DNA of 52,132 bases from Sphaeroforma sirkka (GCA_001586965.3 LUCW03001879.1:1-52132), one strand, 5' to 3'. Shown: positions 28,301-41,130, numbered from the stretch's first letter. Translations and numbers: made by a program. Notes: a model not told the origin generated them from the sequence alone.

Positions 28301-31300
28301 CCTCGTCTAGGAGAGATATTCATGGCCATCGACTGCTATAGCTATAATTTGGGCCCTTCTAGTGCATACCTATACCGATTGGAAAAATTTCAGTTCAGTT
28401 CGTGACTCGTCTAGGAGAGATATTCATGGCCATCGACTGCTATAGCTATAATTTGGGCCCTTCTAGTGCATACCTATACCGATTGGAAAAATTTCAGTTC
28501 GTGACTCGTCTAGGAGAGATATTCATGGCCATCGACTGCTATAGCTATAATTTGGGCCCTTCTAGTGCATACCTATACCGATTGGAAAAATTTCAGTTCG
28601 TGCCTCGTCTAGGAGATATTCATGGCCATCGACTGCTATAGCTATAATTTGGGCCCTTCTAGTGCATACCTATACCGATTGGAAAAATTTCAGTTCGTGC
28701 CTCGTCTAGGAGAGATATTCATGGCCATCGACTGCTATAGCTATAATTTGGGCCCTTCTAGTGCATACCTATACCGATTGGAAAAATTTCAGTTCGTGAC
28801 TCGTCTAGGAGAGATATTCATGGCCATCGACTGCTATAGCTATAATTTGGGCCCTTCTAGTGCATACCTATACCGATTGGAAAAAATTTCAGTTCGTGCC
28901 TCGTCTAGGAGAGATATTCATGGCCATCGACTGCTATAGCTATAATTTGGGCCCTTCTAGTGCATACCTATACCGATTGGAAAAATTTCAGTTCGTGACT
29001 CGTCTAGGAGAGATATTCATGGCCATCGACTGCTATAGCTATAATTTGGGCCCTTCTAGTGCATACCTATACCGATTGGAAAAATTTCAGTTCGTGCCTC
29101 GTCTAGGAGAGATATTCATGGCCATCGACTGCTATAGCTATAATTTGGGCCCTTCTAGTGCATACCTATACCGATTGGAAAAATTTCAGTTCGTGACTCG
29201 TCTAGGAGAGATATTCATGGCCATCGACTGCTATAGCTATAATTTGGGCCCTTCTAGTGCATACCTATACCGATTGGAAAAATTTCAGTTCGTGCCTCGT
29301 CTAGGAGAGATATTCATGGCCATCGACTGCTATAGCTATAATTTGGGCCCTTCTAGTGCATACCTATACCGATTGGAAAAATTTCAGTTCGTGACTCGTC
29401 TAGGAGAGATATTCATGGCCATCGACTGCTATAGCTATAATTTGGGCCCTTCTAGTGCATACCTATACCGATTGGAAAAATTTCAGTTCGTGACTCGTCT
29501 AGGAGAGATATTCATGGCCATCGACTGCTATAGCTATAATTTGGGCCCTTCTAGTGCATACCTATACCGATTGGAAAAAATTTCAGTTCGTGCCTCGTCT
29601 AGGAGAGATATTCATGGCCATCGACTGCTATAGCTATAATTTGGGCCCTTCTAGTGCATACCTATACCGATTGGAAAAATTTCAGTTCGTGACTCGTCTA
29701 GGAGAGATATTCATGGCCATCGACTGCTATAGCTATAATTTGGGCCCTTCTAGTGCATACCTATACCGATTGGAAAAATTTCAGTTCGTGCCTCGTCTAG
29801 AGAGATATTCATGGCCATCGACTGCTATAGCTATAATTTGGGCCCTTCTAGTGCATACCTATACCGATTGGAAAAATTTCAGTTCGTGCCTCGTCTAGGA
29901 GAGATATTCATGGCCATCGACTGCTATAGCTATAATTTGGGCCCTTCTAGTGCATACCTATACCGATTGGAAAAATTTCAGTTCGTGCCTCGTCTAGGAG
30001 AGATATTCATGGCCATCGACTGCTATAGCTATAATTTGGGCCCTTCTAGTGCATACCTATACCGATTGGAAAAAATTTCAGTTCGTGACTCGTCTAGGAG
30101 AGATATTCATGGCCATCGACTGCTATAGCTATAATTTGGGCCCTTCTAGTGCATACCTATACCGATTGGAAAAATTTCAGTTCGTGCCTCGTCTAGGAGA
30201 GATATTCATGGCCATCGACTGCTATAGCTATAATTTGGGCCCTTCTAGTGCATACCTATACCGATTGGAAAAAATTTCAGTTCGTGACTCGTCTAGGAGA
30301 GATATTCATGGCCATCGACTGCTATAGCTATAATTTGGGCCCTTCTAGTGCATACCTATACCGATTGGAAAAATTTCAGTTCGTGACTCGTCTAGGAGAG
30401 ATATTCATGGCCATCGACTGCTATAGCTATAATTTGGGCCCTTCTAGTGCATACCTATACCGATTGGAAAAATTTCAGTTCGTGCCTCGTCTAGGAGAGA
30501 TATTCATGGCCATCGACTGCTATAGCTATAATTTGGGCCCTTCTAGTGCATACCTATACCGATTGGAAAAAATTTCAGTTCGTGACTCGTCTAGGAGAGA
30601 TATTCATGGCCATCGACTGCTATAGCTATAATTTGGGCCCTTCTAGTGCATACCTATACCGATTGGAAAAATTTCAGTTCGTGCCTCGTCTAGGAGAGAT
30701 ATTCATGGCCATCGACTGCTATAGCTATAATTTGGGCCCTTCTAGTGCATACCTATACCGATTGGAAAAATTTCAGTTCGTGCCTCGTCTAGGAGAGATA
30801 TTCATGGCCATCGACTGCTATAGCTATAATTTGGGCCCTTCTAGTGCATACCTATACCGATTGGAAAAATTTCAGTTCGTGACTCGTCTAGGAGAGATAT
30901 TCATGGCCATCGACTGCTATAGCTATAATTTGGGCCCTTCTAGTGCATACCTATACCGATTGGAAAAATTTCAGTTCGTGCCTCGTCTAGGAGAGATATT
31001 CATGGCCATCGACTGCTATAGCTATAATTTGGGCCCTTCTAGTGCATACCTATACCGATTGGAAAAAATTTCAGTTCGTGACTCGTCTAGGAGAGATATT
31101 CATGGCCATCGACTGCTATAGCTATAATTTGGGCCCTTCTAGTGCATACCTATACCGATTGGAAAAAATTTCAGTTCGTGCCTCGTCTAGGAGAGATATT
31201 CATGGCCATCGACTGCTATAGCTATAATTTGGGCCCTTCTAGTGCATACCTATACCGATTGGAAAAATTTCAGTTCGTGACTCGTCTAGGGAGATATTCA

Positions 31301-34300
31301 TGGCCATCGACTGCTATAGCTATAATTTGGGCCCTTCTAGTGCATACCTATACCGATTGGAAAAATTTCAGTTCGTGACTCGTCTAGGAGAGATATTCAT
31401 GGCCATCGACTGCTATAGCTATAATTTGGGCCCTTCTAGTGCATACCTATACCGATTGGAAAAATTTCAGTTCGTGACTCGTCTAGGAGAGATATTCATG
31501 GCCATCGACTGCTATAGCTATAATTTGGGCCCTTCTAGTGCATACCTATACCGATTGGAAAAAATTTCAGTTCGTGCCTCGTCTAGGAGAGATATTCATG
31601 GCCATCGACTGCTATAGCTATAATTTGGGCCCTTCTAGTGCATACCTATACCGATTGGAAAAATTTCAGTTCGTGCCTCGTCTAGGAGAGATATTCATGG
31701 CCATCGACTGCTATAGCTATAATTTGGGCCCTTCTAGTGCATACCTATACCGATTGGAAAAATTTCAGTTCGTGCCTCGTCTAGAGAGATATTCATGGCC
31801 ATCGACTGCTATAGCTATAATTTGGGCCCTTCTAGTGCATACCTATACCGATTGGAAAAAATTTCAGTTCGTGACTCGTCTAGGAGAGATATTCATGGCC
31901 ATCGACTGCTATAGCTATAATTTGGGCCCTTCTAGTGCATACCTATACCGATTGGAAAAATTTCAGTTCGTGCCTCGTCTAGGAGAGATATTCATGGCCA
32001 TCGACTGCTATAGCTATAATTTGGGCCCTTCTAGTGCATACCTATACCGATTGGAAAAAATTTCAGTTCGTGACTCGTCTAGGAGAGATATTCATGGCCA
32101 TCGACTGCTATAGCTATAATTTGGGCCCTTCTAGTGCATACCTATACCGATTGGAAAAATTTCAGTTCGTGCCTCGTCTAGGAGAGATATTCATGGCCAT
32201 CGACTGCTATAGCTATAATTTGGGCCCTTCTAGTGCATACCTATACCGATTGGAAAAATTTCAGTTCGTGACTCGTCTAGGGAGATATTCATGGCCATCG
32301 ACTGCTATAGCTATAATTTGGGCCCTTCTAGTGCATACCTATACCGATTGGAAAAATTTCAGTTCGTGCCTCGTCTAGGAGAGATATTCATGGCCATCGA
32401 CTGCTATAGCTATAATTTGGGCCCTTCTAGTGCATACCTATACCGATTGGAAAAATTTCAGTTCGTGACTCGTCTAGGAGAGATATTCATGGCCATCGAC
32501 TGCTATAGCTATAATTTGGGCCCTTCTAGTGCATACCTATACCGATTGGAAAAATTTCAGTTCGTGCCTCGTCTAGGAGAGATATTCATGGCCATCGACT
32601 GCTATAGCTATAATTTGGGCCCTTCTAGTGCATACCTATACCGATTGGAAAAATTTCAGTTCGTGCCTCGTCTAGGAGAGATATTCATGGCCATCGACTG
32701 CTATAGCTATAATTTGGGCCCTTCTAGTGCATACCTATACCGATTGGAAAAATTTCAGTTCGTGACTCGTCTAGGAGAGATATTCATGGCCATCGACTGC
32801 TATAGCTATAATTTGGGCCCTTCTAGTGCATACCTATACCGATTGGAAAAATTTCAGTTCGTGCCTCGTCTAGGAGAGATATTCATGGCCATCGACTGCT
32901 ATAGCTATAATTTGGGCCCTTCTAGTGCATACCTATACCGATTGGAAAAATTTCAGTTCGTGACTCGTCTAGGAGAGATATTCATGGCCATCGACTGCTA
33001 TAGCTATAATTTGGGCCCTTCTAGTGCATACCTATACCGATTGGAAAAATTTCAGTTCGTGCCTCGTCTAGGAGAGATATTCATGGCCATCGACTGCTAT
33101 AGCTATAATTTGGGCCCTTCTAGTGCATACCTATACCGATTGGAAAAATTTCAGTTCGTGCCTCGTCTAGGAGAGATATTCATGGCCATCGACTGCTATA
33201 GCTATAATTTGGGCCCTTCTAGTGCATACCTATACCGATTGGAAAAAATTTCAGTTCGTGACTCGTCTAGGAGAGATATTCATGGCCATCGACTGCTATA
33301 GCTATAATTTGGGCCCTTCTAGTGCATACCTATACCGATTGGAAAAATTTCAGTTCGTGCCTCGTCTAGGAGAGATATTCATGGCCATCGACTGCTATAG
33401 CTATAATTTGGGCCCTTCTAGTGCATACCTATACCGATTGGAAAAATTTCAGTTCGTGACTCGTCTAGGAGAGATATTCATGGCCATCGACTGCTATAGC
33501 TATAATTTGGGCCCTTCTAGTGCATACCTATACCGATTGGAAAAATTTCAGTTCGTGCCTCGTCTAGGAGAGATATTCATGGCCATCGACTGCTATAGCT
33601 ATAATTTGGGCCCTTCTAGTGCATACCTATACCGATTGGAAAAAATTTCAGTTCGTGCCTCGTCTAGGAGAGATATTCATGGCCATCGACTGCTATAGCT
33701 ATAATTTGGGCCCTTCTAGTGCATACCTATACCGATTGGAAAAATTTCAGTTCGTGCCTCGTCTAGGAGAGATATTCATGGCCATCGACTGCTATAGCTA
33801 TAATTTGGGCCCTTCTAGTGCATACCTATACCGATTGGAAAAATTTCAGTTCGTGACTCGTCTAGGAGAGATATTCATGGCCATCGACTGCTATAGCTAT
33901 AATTTGGCCCCCTTCTAGTGCATACCTATACCGATTGGAAAAATTTCAGTTCGTGCCTCGTCTAGGAGAGATATTCATGGCCATCGACTGCTATAGCTAT
34001 AATTTGGGCCCTTCTAGTGCATACCTATACCGATTGGAAAAATTTCAGTTCGTGCCTCGTCTAGGAGAGATATTCATGGCCATCGACTGCTATAGCTATA
34101 ATTTGGGCCCTTCTAGTGCATACCTATACCGATTGGAAAAATTTCAGTTCGTGACTCGTCTAGGAGAGATATTCATGGCCATCGACTGCTATAGCTATAA
34201 TTTGGGCCCTTCTAGTGCATACCTATACCGATTGGAAAAATTTCAGTTCGTGCCTCGTCTAGGAGAGATATTCATGGCCATCGACTGCTATAGCTATAAT

Positions 34301-37300
34301 TTGGGCCCTTCTAGTGCATACCTATACCGATTGGAAAAATTTCAGTTCGTGACTCGTCTAGGAGAGATATTCATGGCCATCGACTGCTATAGCTATAATT
34401 TGGGCCCTTCTAGTGCATACCTATACCGATTGGAAAAATTTCAGTTCGTGCCTCGTCTAGGAGATATTCATGGCCATCGACTGCTATAGCTATAATTTGG
34501 GCCCTTCTAGTGCATACCTATACCGATTGGAAAAATTTCAGTTCGTGACTCGTCTAGGAGAGATATTCATGGCCATCGACTGCTATAGCTATAATTTGGG
34601 CCCTTCTAGTGCATACCTATACCGATTGGAAAAATTTCAGTTCGTGCCTCGTCTGGGAGAGATATTCATGGCCATCGACTGCTATAGCTATAATTTGGGC
34701 CCTTCTAGTGCATACCTATACCGATTGGAAAAATTTCAGTTCGTGCCTCGTCTAGGAGAGATATTCATGGCCATCGACTGCTATAGCTATAATTTGGGCC
34801 CTTCTAGTGCATACCTATACCGATTGGAAAAATTTCAGTTCGTGCCTCGTCTAGGAGAGATATTCATGGCCATCGACTGCTATAGCTATAATTTGGGCCC
34901 TTCTAGTGCATACCTATACCGATTGGAAAAAAATTTCAGTTCGTGACTCGTCTAGGAGAGATATTCATGGCCATCGACTGCTATAGCTATAATTTGGGCC
35001 CTTCTAGTGCATACCTATACCGATTGGAAAAATTTCAGTTCGTGACTCGTCTAGGAGAGATATTCATGGCCATCGACTGCTATAGCTATAATTTGGGCCC
35101 TTCTAGTGCATACCTATACCGATTGGAAAAAATTTCAGTTCGTGCCTCGTCTAGGAGAGATATTCATGGCCATCGACTGCTATAGCTATAATTTGGGCCC
35201 TTCTAGTGCATACCTATACCGATTGGAAAAAATTTCAGTTCGTGACTCGTCTAGGAGAGATATTCATGGCCATCGACTGCTATAGCTATAATTTGGGCCC
35301 TTCTAGTGCATACCTATACCGATTGGAAAAATTTCAGTTCGTGCCTCGTCTAGGAGAGATATTCATGGCCATCGACTGCTATAGCTATAATTTGGGCCCT
35401 TCTAGTGCATACCTATACCGATTGGAAAAAATTTCAGTTCGTGACTCGTCTAGGAGAGATATTCATGGCCATCGACTGCTATAGCTATAATTTGGGCCCT
35501 TCTAGTGCATACCTATACCGATTGGAAAAATTTCAGTTCGTGCCTCGTCTAGGAGAGATATTCATGGCCATCGACTGCTATAGCTATAATTTGGGCCCTT
35601 CTAGTGCATACCTATACCGATTGGAAAAATTTCAGTTCGTGCCTCGTCTAGGAGAGATATTCATGGCCATCGACTGCTATAGCTATAATTTGGGCCCTTC
35701 TAGTGCATACCTATACCGATTGGAAAAATTTCAGTTCGTGCCTCGTCTAGGAGAGATATTCATGGCCATCGACTGCTATAGCTATAATTTGGGCCCTTCT
35801 AGTGCATACCTATACCGATTGGAAAAATTTCAGTTCGTGACTCGTCTAGGAGAGATATTCATGGCCATCGACTGCTATAGCTATAATTTGGGCCCTTCTA
35901 GTGCATACCTATACCGATTGGAAAAAATTTCAGTTCGTGCCTCGTCTAGGAGAGATATTCATGGCCATCGACTGCTATAGCTATAATTTGGGCCCTTCTA
36001 GTGCATACCTATACCGATTGGAAAAATTTCAGTTCGTGCCTCGTCTAGGAGAGATATTCATGGCCATCGACTGCTATAGCTATAATTTGGGCCCTTCTAG
36101 TGCATACCTATACCGATTGGAAAAATTTCAGTTCGTGCCTCGTCTAGGAGAGATATTCATGGCCATCGACTGCTATAGCTATAATTTGGGCCCTTCTAGT
36201 GCATACCTATACCGATTGGAAAAATTTCAGTTCGTGCCTCGTCTAGGAGAGATATTCATGGCCATCGACTGCTATAGCTATAATTTGGGCCCTTCTAGTG
36301 CATACCTATACCGATTGGAAAAAATTTCAGTTCGTGCCTCGTCTAGGAGAGATATTCATGGCCATCGACTGCTATAGCTATAATTTGGGCCCTTCTAGTG
36401 CATACCTATACCGATTGGAAAAATTTCAGTTCGTGCCTCGTCTAGGAGAGATATTCATGGCCATCGACTGCTATAGCTATAATTTGGGCCCTTCTAGTGC
36501 ATACCTATACCGATTGGAAAAAATTTCAGTTCGTGACTCGTCTAGGAGAGATATTCATGGCCATCGACTGCTATAGCTATAATTTGGGCCCTTCTAGTGC
36601 ATACCTATACCGATTGGAAAAAATTTCAGTTCGTGCCTCGTCTAGGAGAGATATTCATGGCCATCGACTGCTATAGCTATAATTTGGGCCCTTCTAGTGC
36701 ATACCTATACCGATTGGAAAAATTTCAGTTCGTGACTCGTCTAGGAGAGATATTCATGGCCATCGACTGCTATAGCTATAATTTGGGCCCTTCTAGTGCA
36801 TACCTATACCGATTGGAAAAATTTCAGTTCGTGACTCGTCTAGGAGAGATATTCATGGCCATCGACTGCTATAGCTATAATTTGGGCCCTTCTAGTGCAT
36901 ACCTATACCCGATTGGAAAAATTTCAGTTCGTGCCTCGTCTAGGAGAGATATTCATATCCATCGACTGCTATAGCTATAATTTGGGCCCTTCTAGTGCAT
37001 ACCTATACCGATTGGAAAAATTTCAGTTCGTGCCTCGTCTAGGAGAGATATTCATATCCATCGACTGCTATAGCTATAATTTGGGCCCTTCTAGTGCATA
37101 CCTATACCGATTGGAAAAATTTCAGTTCGTGACTCGTCTAGGGAGAGATATTCATGGCCATCGACTGCTATAGCTATAATTTGGGCCCTTCTAGTGCATA
37201 CCTATACCGATTGGAAAAATTTCAGTTCGTGACTCGTCTAGGAGAGATATTCATGGCCATCGACTGCTATAGCTATAATTTGGGCCCTTCTAGTGCATAC

Positions 37301-38169
37301 CTATACCGATTGGAAAAATTTCAGTTCGTGACTCGTCTAGGAGAGATATTCATGGCCATCGACTGCTATAGCTATAATTTGGGCCCTTCTAGTGCATACC
37401 TATACCGATTGGAAAAATTTCAGTTCGTGACTCGTCTAGGAGAGATATTCATGGCCATCGACTGCTATAGCTATAATTTGGGCCCTTCTAGTGCATACCT
37501 ATACCGATTGGAAAAATTTCAGTTCGTGCCTCGTCTAGGAGAGATATTCATGGCCATCGACTGCTATAGCTATAATTTGGGCCCTTCTAGTGCATACCTA
37601 TACCGATTGGAAAAAAATTTCAGTTCGTGCCTCGTCTAGGAGAGATATTCATGGCCATCGACTGCTATAGCTATAATTTGGGCCCTTCTAGTGCATACCT
37701 ATACCGATTGGAAAAATTTCAGTTCGTGCCTCGTCTAGGAGAGATATTCATGGCCATCGACTGCTATAGCTATAATTTGGGCCCTTCTAGTGCATACCTA
37801 TACCGATTGGAAAAATTTCAGTTCGTGCCTCGTCTAGGACAGATATTCATGGCCATCGACTGCTATAGCTATAATTTGGGCCCTTCTAGTGCATACCTAT
37901 ACCGATTGGAAAAAAATTTCAGTTCGTGCCTCGTCTAGGAGAGATATTCATGGCCATCGACTGCTATATCTATAATTTGGGCCCTTCTAGTGCATACCTA
38001 TACCGATTGGAAAAATTTCAGTTCGTGACTCGTCTAGGACAGATATTCATGGCCATCGACTGCTTTAGCTGTGATTTGTGCCCTTCTAGTGCATACCTAT
38101 ACCGATTGGTAAATTTTCAGTTCGTGCCTCGTCTAGGACATATATTCATGGCCATCGACTGCTATAGCC
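4300..38169. repeat. Satellite block B, ~34 kb of nearly identical 99-bp monomers
   Basis: About 340 head-to-tail copies of a 99-bp unit with landmarks ATTCATGGCCATCGACTGC, TATAGCTATAATTTGGGCCC, GTGCATACCTATACCGATTG and TTTCAGTTCGTG. The main variation is a single A/C site (GTGACTCG versus GTGCCTCG), an A-run of 5 or 6 before TTTCAG, and GA-dinucleotide slippage in CTAGGAGAGATATTC. In one plus-strand frame the 99-bp unit has no stop and would encode a 33-residue repeat beginning MAIDCYSYNLGPSS. Each A6 unit is 100 bp and breaks the frame, so open stretches are 80 to 389 codons. I treat these as satellite and not as genes. Divergence rises at both edges, notably after 37830. A pericentromeric or centromeric role is an inference from size and homogeneity only. 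Confidence 0.97.
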
Positions 38170-38470
38170 GATTTCATATATATAAATAAATAGTCGATTT
38201 CGGTTAAATTATCTTCTATAGACCAACAAAAAAAATTTAGGAAACTACCCAAAAAAAAATTCTAGTGGAAGCAACAAATCTCAAATAAAACTCGAATACT
38301 TCAATCATGGCTAGCACACTGTTGTTTTCAACGACTCCATATTTGTACAATCAATTGCATGTGTACAGTCGAATCCACATTGGTTATAACGAAACTATAC
38401 TAAAAGGTTAAAAAAAAATTGCTACCGGTATTACAGTTGTGAGCTAGTAGAAACGCAACAACCGGTGAAA
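38170..38470. other. AT-rich single-copy spacer at the satellite/gene boundary
   Basis: Satellite similarity stops at about 38169. The stretch is AT-rich, with several A-runs (38227-38237 and 38252-38260) and a TATAAATA motif at 38181-38188. It lies upstream of the predicted methyltransferase start and could hold its promoter, but the TATA-like motif is about 280 bp from the ATG and such motifs are common in AT-rich DNA. No other feature is visible. Confidence 0.4.
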
Positions 38471-40376
38471 ATGTTAGCAAGTAAACCAATAGCGAACGGA
38501 CTGGCCGCCGTGAAACCATCGCTGATGCTTATGGCACCGATCGTGATATTCATTTTTTTTTTGGTGGCAAAGAACAGTATGGAAACCACGGCCGGTATGA
38601 GCGCTTTTATATTGTTAATTTTGTTAACCCTGAACCTTAGAACACTACAAGTACTGCGTGTTGTACGAATAGCGATATCCCTGCTGTGGAACTCGCCGCT
38701 TGACGTTTCGATGAACTGCCTAGTTTAAAAATAAACAATTAGTTAATTTGATGTAGATAATATAATTCTCTCGCGAATAAGTCTGCATCGTTCGAGACGT
38801 ATAATATCGCGTCATTGATTCCCTTTCCTTTATCCCTATCAGTGCGAACTCAAGAACAGAACGATGGACTGCAGCAACAGAATCATGGAGCGCAGGCGTA
38901 TGGCAGAAAAGGATGCATCCGGCCTGACTACGAGGAGTCTCTTGAAGCTTCTTTTCTAACAACGAGCATGATACAGGGAGGTGGAATTCAACAGACTGAG
39001 GATATATGCCCGATGGCCAATAAAAAATGATCCTCGTATGCCATTAATGATGCACAGTAAAATTCAAAAGCTGTTTGGGGTAAGTTTACTACGAGTATCT
39101 GTTAACGCACTGAAATCATCTATGAAATTTGCCAAATTGTCCGTACCCCTATCAAATTCTGTCAATGCTGTTGACGCTCGTAGTATTGTTTGGAATTATC
39201 TATTCGAATCTCCTTTGGAATTGTCTATTCAAATCTCCGTTCGTTGTGCTACAGAGCTATATGAATAACAGTGTGAACTATTTAGAATGGGGCACTGGAG
39301 GGAGCACTCTTCAGTTCTATGACAAGGTAAGGTGCTGGTTTACTTAGTGGTGGTACGACATGGGTTTTAGGGTTTGAAGAAATTTTACGTAAAAGGTCAG
39401 CTCATAATTTCTAATCCGAGTCCTCATCACCAACCCCTAGTGGCTGAGGCGATACGCTATCAGTCAACTGCTTATCCTGTACTTCGGATCTATCGCCTGT
39501 CATGCATAGGTGAAGCATATGACGTCGATTGAAAACAACGAAAGATGGTGCAAAAGCATGCTGAGCAACAGTCATATACAATGCGGTCAGCTCACTGGTC
39601 AGTTGGATTATCTCTGTCCTACTCGTAACGCTGCTACGGTGATCTTTGGTAGACCGGTACGTGCGTTGTTTAAAGATTTCAGGATCTTTAAAACCCTAAA
39701 CCCTAAAAAAGTATAGCCAATGCAAACTATATTCGAATTTATTACTGTCTGTTCTCGACTAAAGCAGTGGTGAGCTACTCATGCAACTATTTTTTTTTGC
39801 CTACTTCGACTTCTTTTTCTTCATTTTTTATTCTATTCCTCTCTATTTTGTATTTATCCAGGCCAAACTGACAGGAACTTATAGTTCGTACCATAAGTAC
39901 GTTAACATAATCGACTATCTACCTGCCGAACACTACGATTTTGTGCTGGTTGATGGTCGCTTTCGTGTCGCATGTGCTCTGAAAGCTCTGACCTATATCA
40001 AGCCAGAAACTGGCGTACTCGGTATACATGACTTCGAGCGACCCGAATATCAAATACTAGCCAACTACTATGATAAGGTGAGCAAAAGCTGTACTAGTTA
40101 CCAGCATTTCCAATCCATACCTGCACCATACATACACACACAAGCAAGCAAATATATGTTTCTATATGATTTTTTTCTATATATTTCTATATGGTTTGTT
40201 TTCGTATGGCTGGCTTTTTTTTCTCGCAAGTACTCGCTCAGTAAACTGTCCTCTTCGCCTTTTAGGTTGAGGAAGCAACTAGTGGAAGAGAAACCTTCGC
40301 CGTCCTCAAACCCAAAGCAAATATACCAGAGGACCACTTCAATGACTATTTGGAGCACTTAAATGATTGGCGCTAA
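38471..40376 (+). CDS. Membrane-anchored SAM-dependent methyltransferase-like protein, 7 predicted exons
   Basis: Predicted spliced gene of 828 coding nt (275 aa) with exons 38471-38594, 38843-38897, 38977-39079, 39255-39326, 39510-39656, 39862-40077 and 40266-40376. All six introns are GT-AG (GTATGA, GTATGG, GTAAGT, GTAAGG, GTACGT, GTGAGC donors) and phases match throughout. Intron 2 (79 bp) has TTCTAAC near its acceptor; the others are 175-248 bp. Residues ~17-33 form a hydrophobic segment after a short basic N-terminus, suggesting a signal anchor. Residues 103-112, YLEWGTGGST, resemble the class I methyltransferase SAM-binding motif I; MTSIENNERW (122-131) fits the strand ending in an acidic residue; DFVLVDGRFRVACALKAL (193-210) fits the later catalytic-core strand. 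Substrate is unknown. Exons 4-7 are secure; exons 1-2 rest on splice-site and phase logic. A poly(A) signal follows 93 bp after the stop. Confidence 0.72.
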
Positions 40377-40468
40377 ATTATGTTAGCTGTTGGAAATTGT
40401 CATTTCATATATCACACAGTAAATTCGAGTAGTTGAATTTCGCTTTTCTGTGTCCTAAGTAGACTTTA

Positions 40469-40474
40469 AATAAA
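40469..40474 (+). terminator. Poly(A) signal AATAAA of the methyltransferase-like gene
   Basis: An AATAAA hexamer lies 93 bp downstream of the TAA stop at 40374-40376, in an AT-rich 3' UTR. Position and strand fit polyadenylation of the upstream gene. No cleavage site can be assigned from sequence alone. Confidence 0.6.
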
Positions 40475-41042
40475 AGAGTAGATATATATTGGAATGAAAT
40501 TTTTCGAACAAATATATTTCTGATCTCATCCTTAGTTTATTACTGGGGTGGTATGGGGTACTATAGTGTTCAACCACTTGGGTTGGCCAGGATAATAAAT
40601 ATATCATGTTCAGTATGAGAAACCTGTAGTAGAAACTCACTGAGTCGATAGTGCACAGTGTGTACAGCCTGTGGTAAATACGCATCAAATAACTATATCT
40701 CGACGTACTCCTTGAATGAACAGGGAGGCGTTGGCTATTTATTGAATATTTCCTAACTAATGGCCATATACCAATGTGTTCACTACCTGGTAAACGCACA
40801 TGGACTCGCATGTACGTTTTACCAGAGAAATAGAACAGGTTTCAATCAGAAATCTGATCAACCCTAAAACCCCCAAACCTTTTAAACAAGCTTTTCATGT
40901 TTGAAAAAAGCCAAACTTGAATGAGGATAGTACGTCCCTCGCAGTGCTATCTATGGAAGTTAGCCAGGATAGTATAGGACCAATCGTGTGTCGGAGTAGT
41001 ACCGCCTGAGCAGAACCTTGCGAACTAATCGTCAAGGCGGGG
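40475..41042. other. Intergenic unique DNA left of the retrotransposon
   Basis: No convincing gene. A 118-codon minus-strand frame (40455-40811) has no recognisable motif and overlaps the poly(A) signal region of the gene, so it is not called. A short telomere-like tract, AACCCTAAAACCCCCAAACC, lies at 40860-40879. The last bases before the 5' LTR are G-rich (GGCGGGG at 41036-41042). No satellite monomers are seen, unlike the other flank of the element. Confidence 0.5.
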
Positions 41043-41063
41043 TGTGGTCAGAATACAAGTACT

Positions 41064-41071
41064 TATATTTA
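41064..41071 (+). promoter_or_regulatory. TATA-like box in the 5' LTR
   Basis: TATATTTA lies 22 bp from the LTR start and recurs at 49086-49093 in the 3' LTR. LTR promoters of Ty3/gypsy elements often use a TATA box in U3, but it is unusually close to the LTR end here, so assignment is tentative. Confidence 0.4.
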
Positions 41072-41102
41072 TTTGATTATTTTAGGTTTATTACAAGTTT
41101 TA

Positions 41103-41130
41103 CAGTTTATCAGAATAATCTGATAAACTG
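41103..41130 (+). promoter_or_regulatory. Perfect 12-bp-stem hairpin in the LTR
   Basis: CAGTTTATCAGA and TCTGATAAACTG are exact reverse complements separated by the 4-nt loop ATAA. The same 28 bp is intact at 49125-49152 in the 3' LTR. It could fold in RNA or be a dimeric binding site in DNA. No function can be assigned. Confidence 0.8.

Noticed and set aside
4649..37938. Dozens of plus-strand open frames of 80-389 codons encoding a 33-residue repeat
   Set aside because: They are a direct result of a stop-free 99-bp satellite unit repeated in phase. There are no flanking gene signals, and frames end only where a unit changes length.
1..38169. CRISPR array
   Set aside because: The repeats are contiguous 99-bp units without unique spacers between them, and the surroundings are eukaryotic.
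38720..38962. Minus-strand 80-codon frame
   Set aside because: It overlaps predicted intron 1, exon 2 and intron 2 of the methyltransferase-like gene on the other strand and has no family features.
40455..40811. Minus-strand 118-codon frame
   Set aside because: No recognisable motif, lies in AT-rich intergenic DNA and overlaps the poly(A) signal of the upstream gene. Chance is the simplest explanation.
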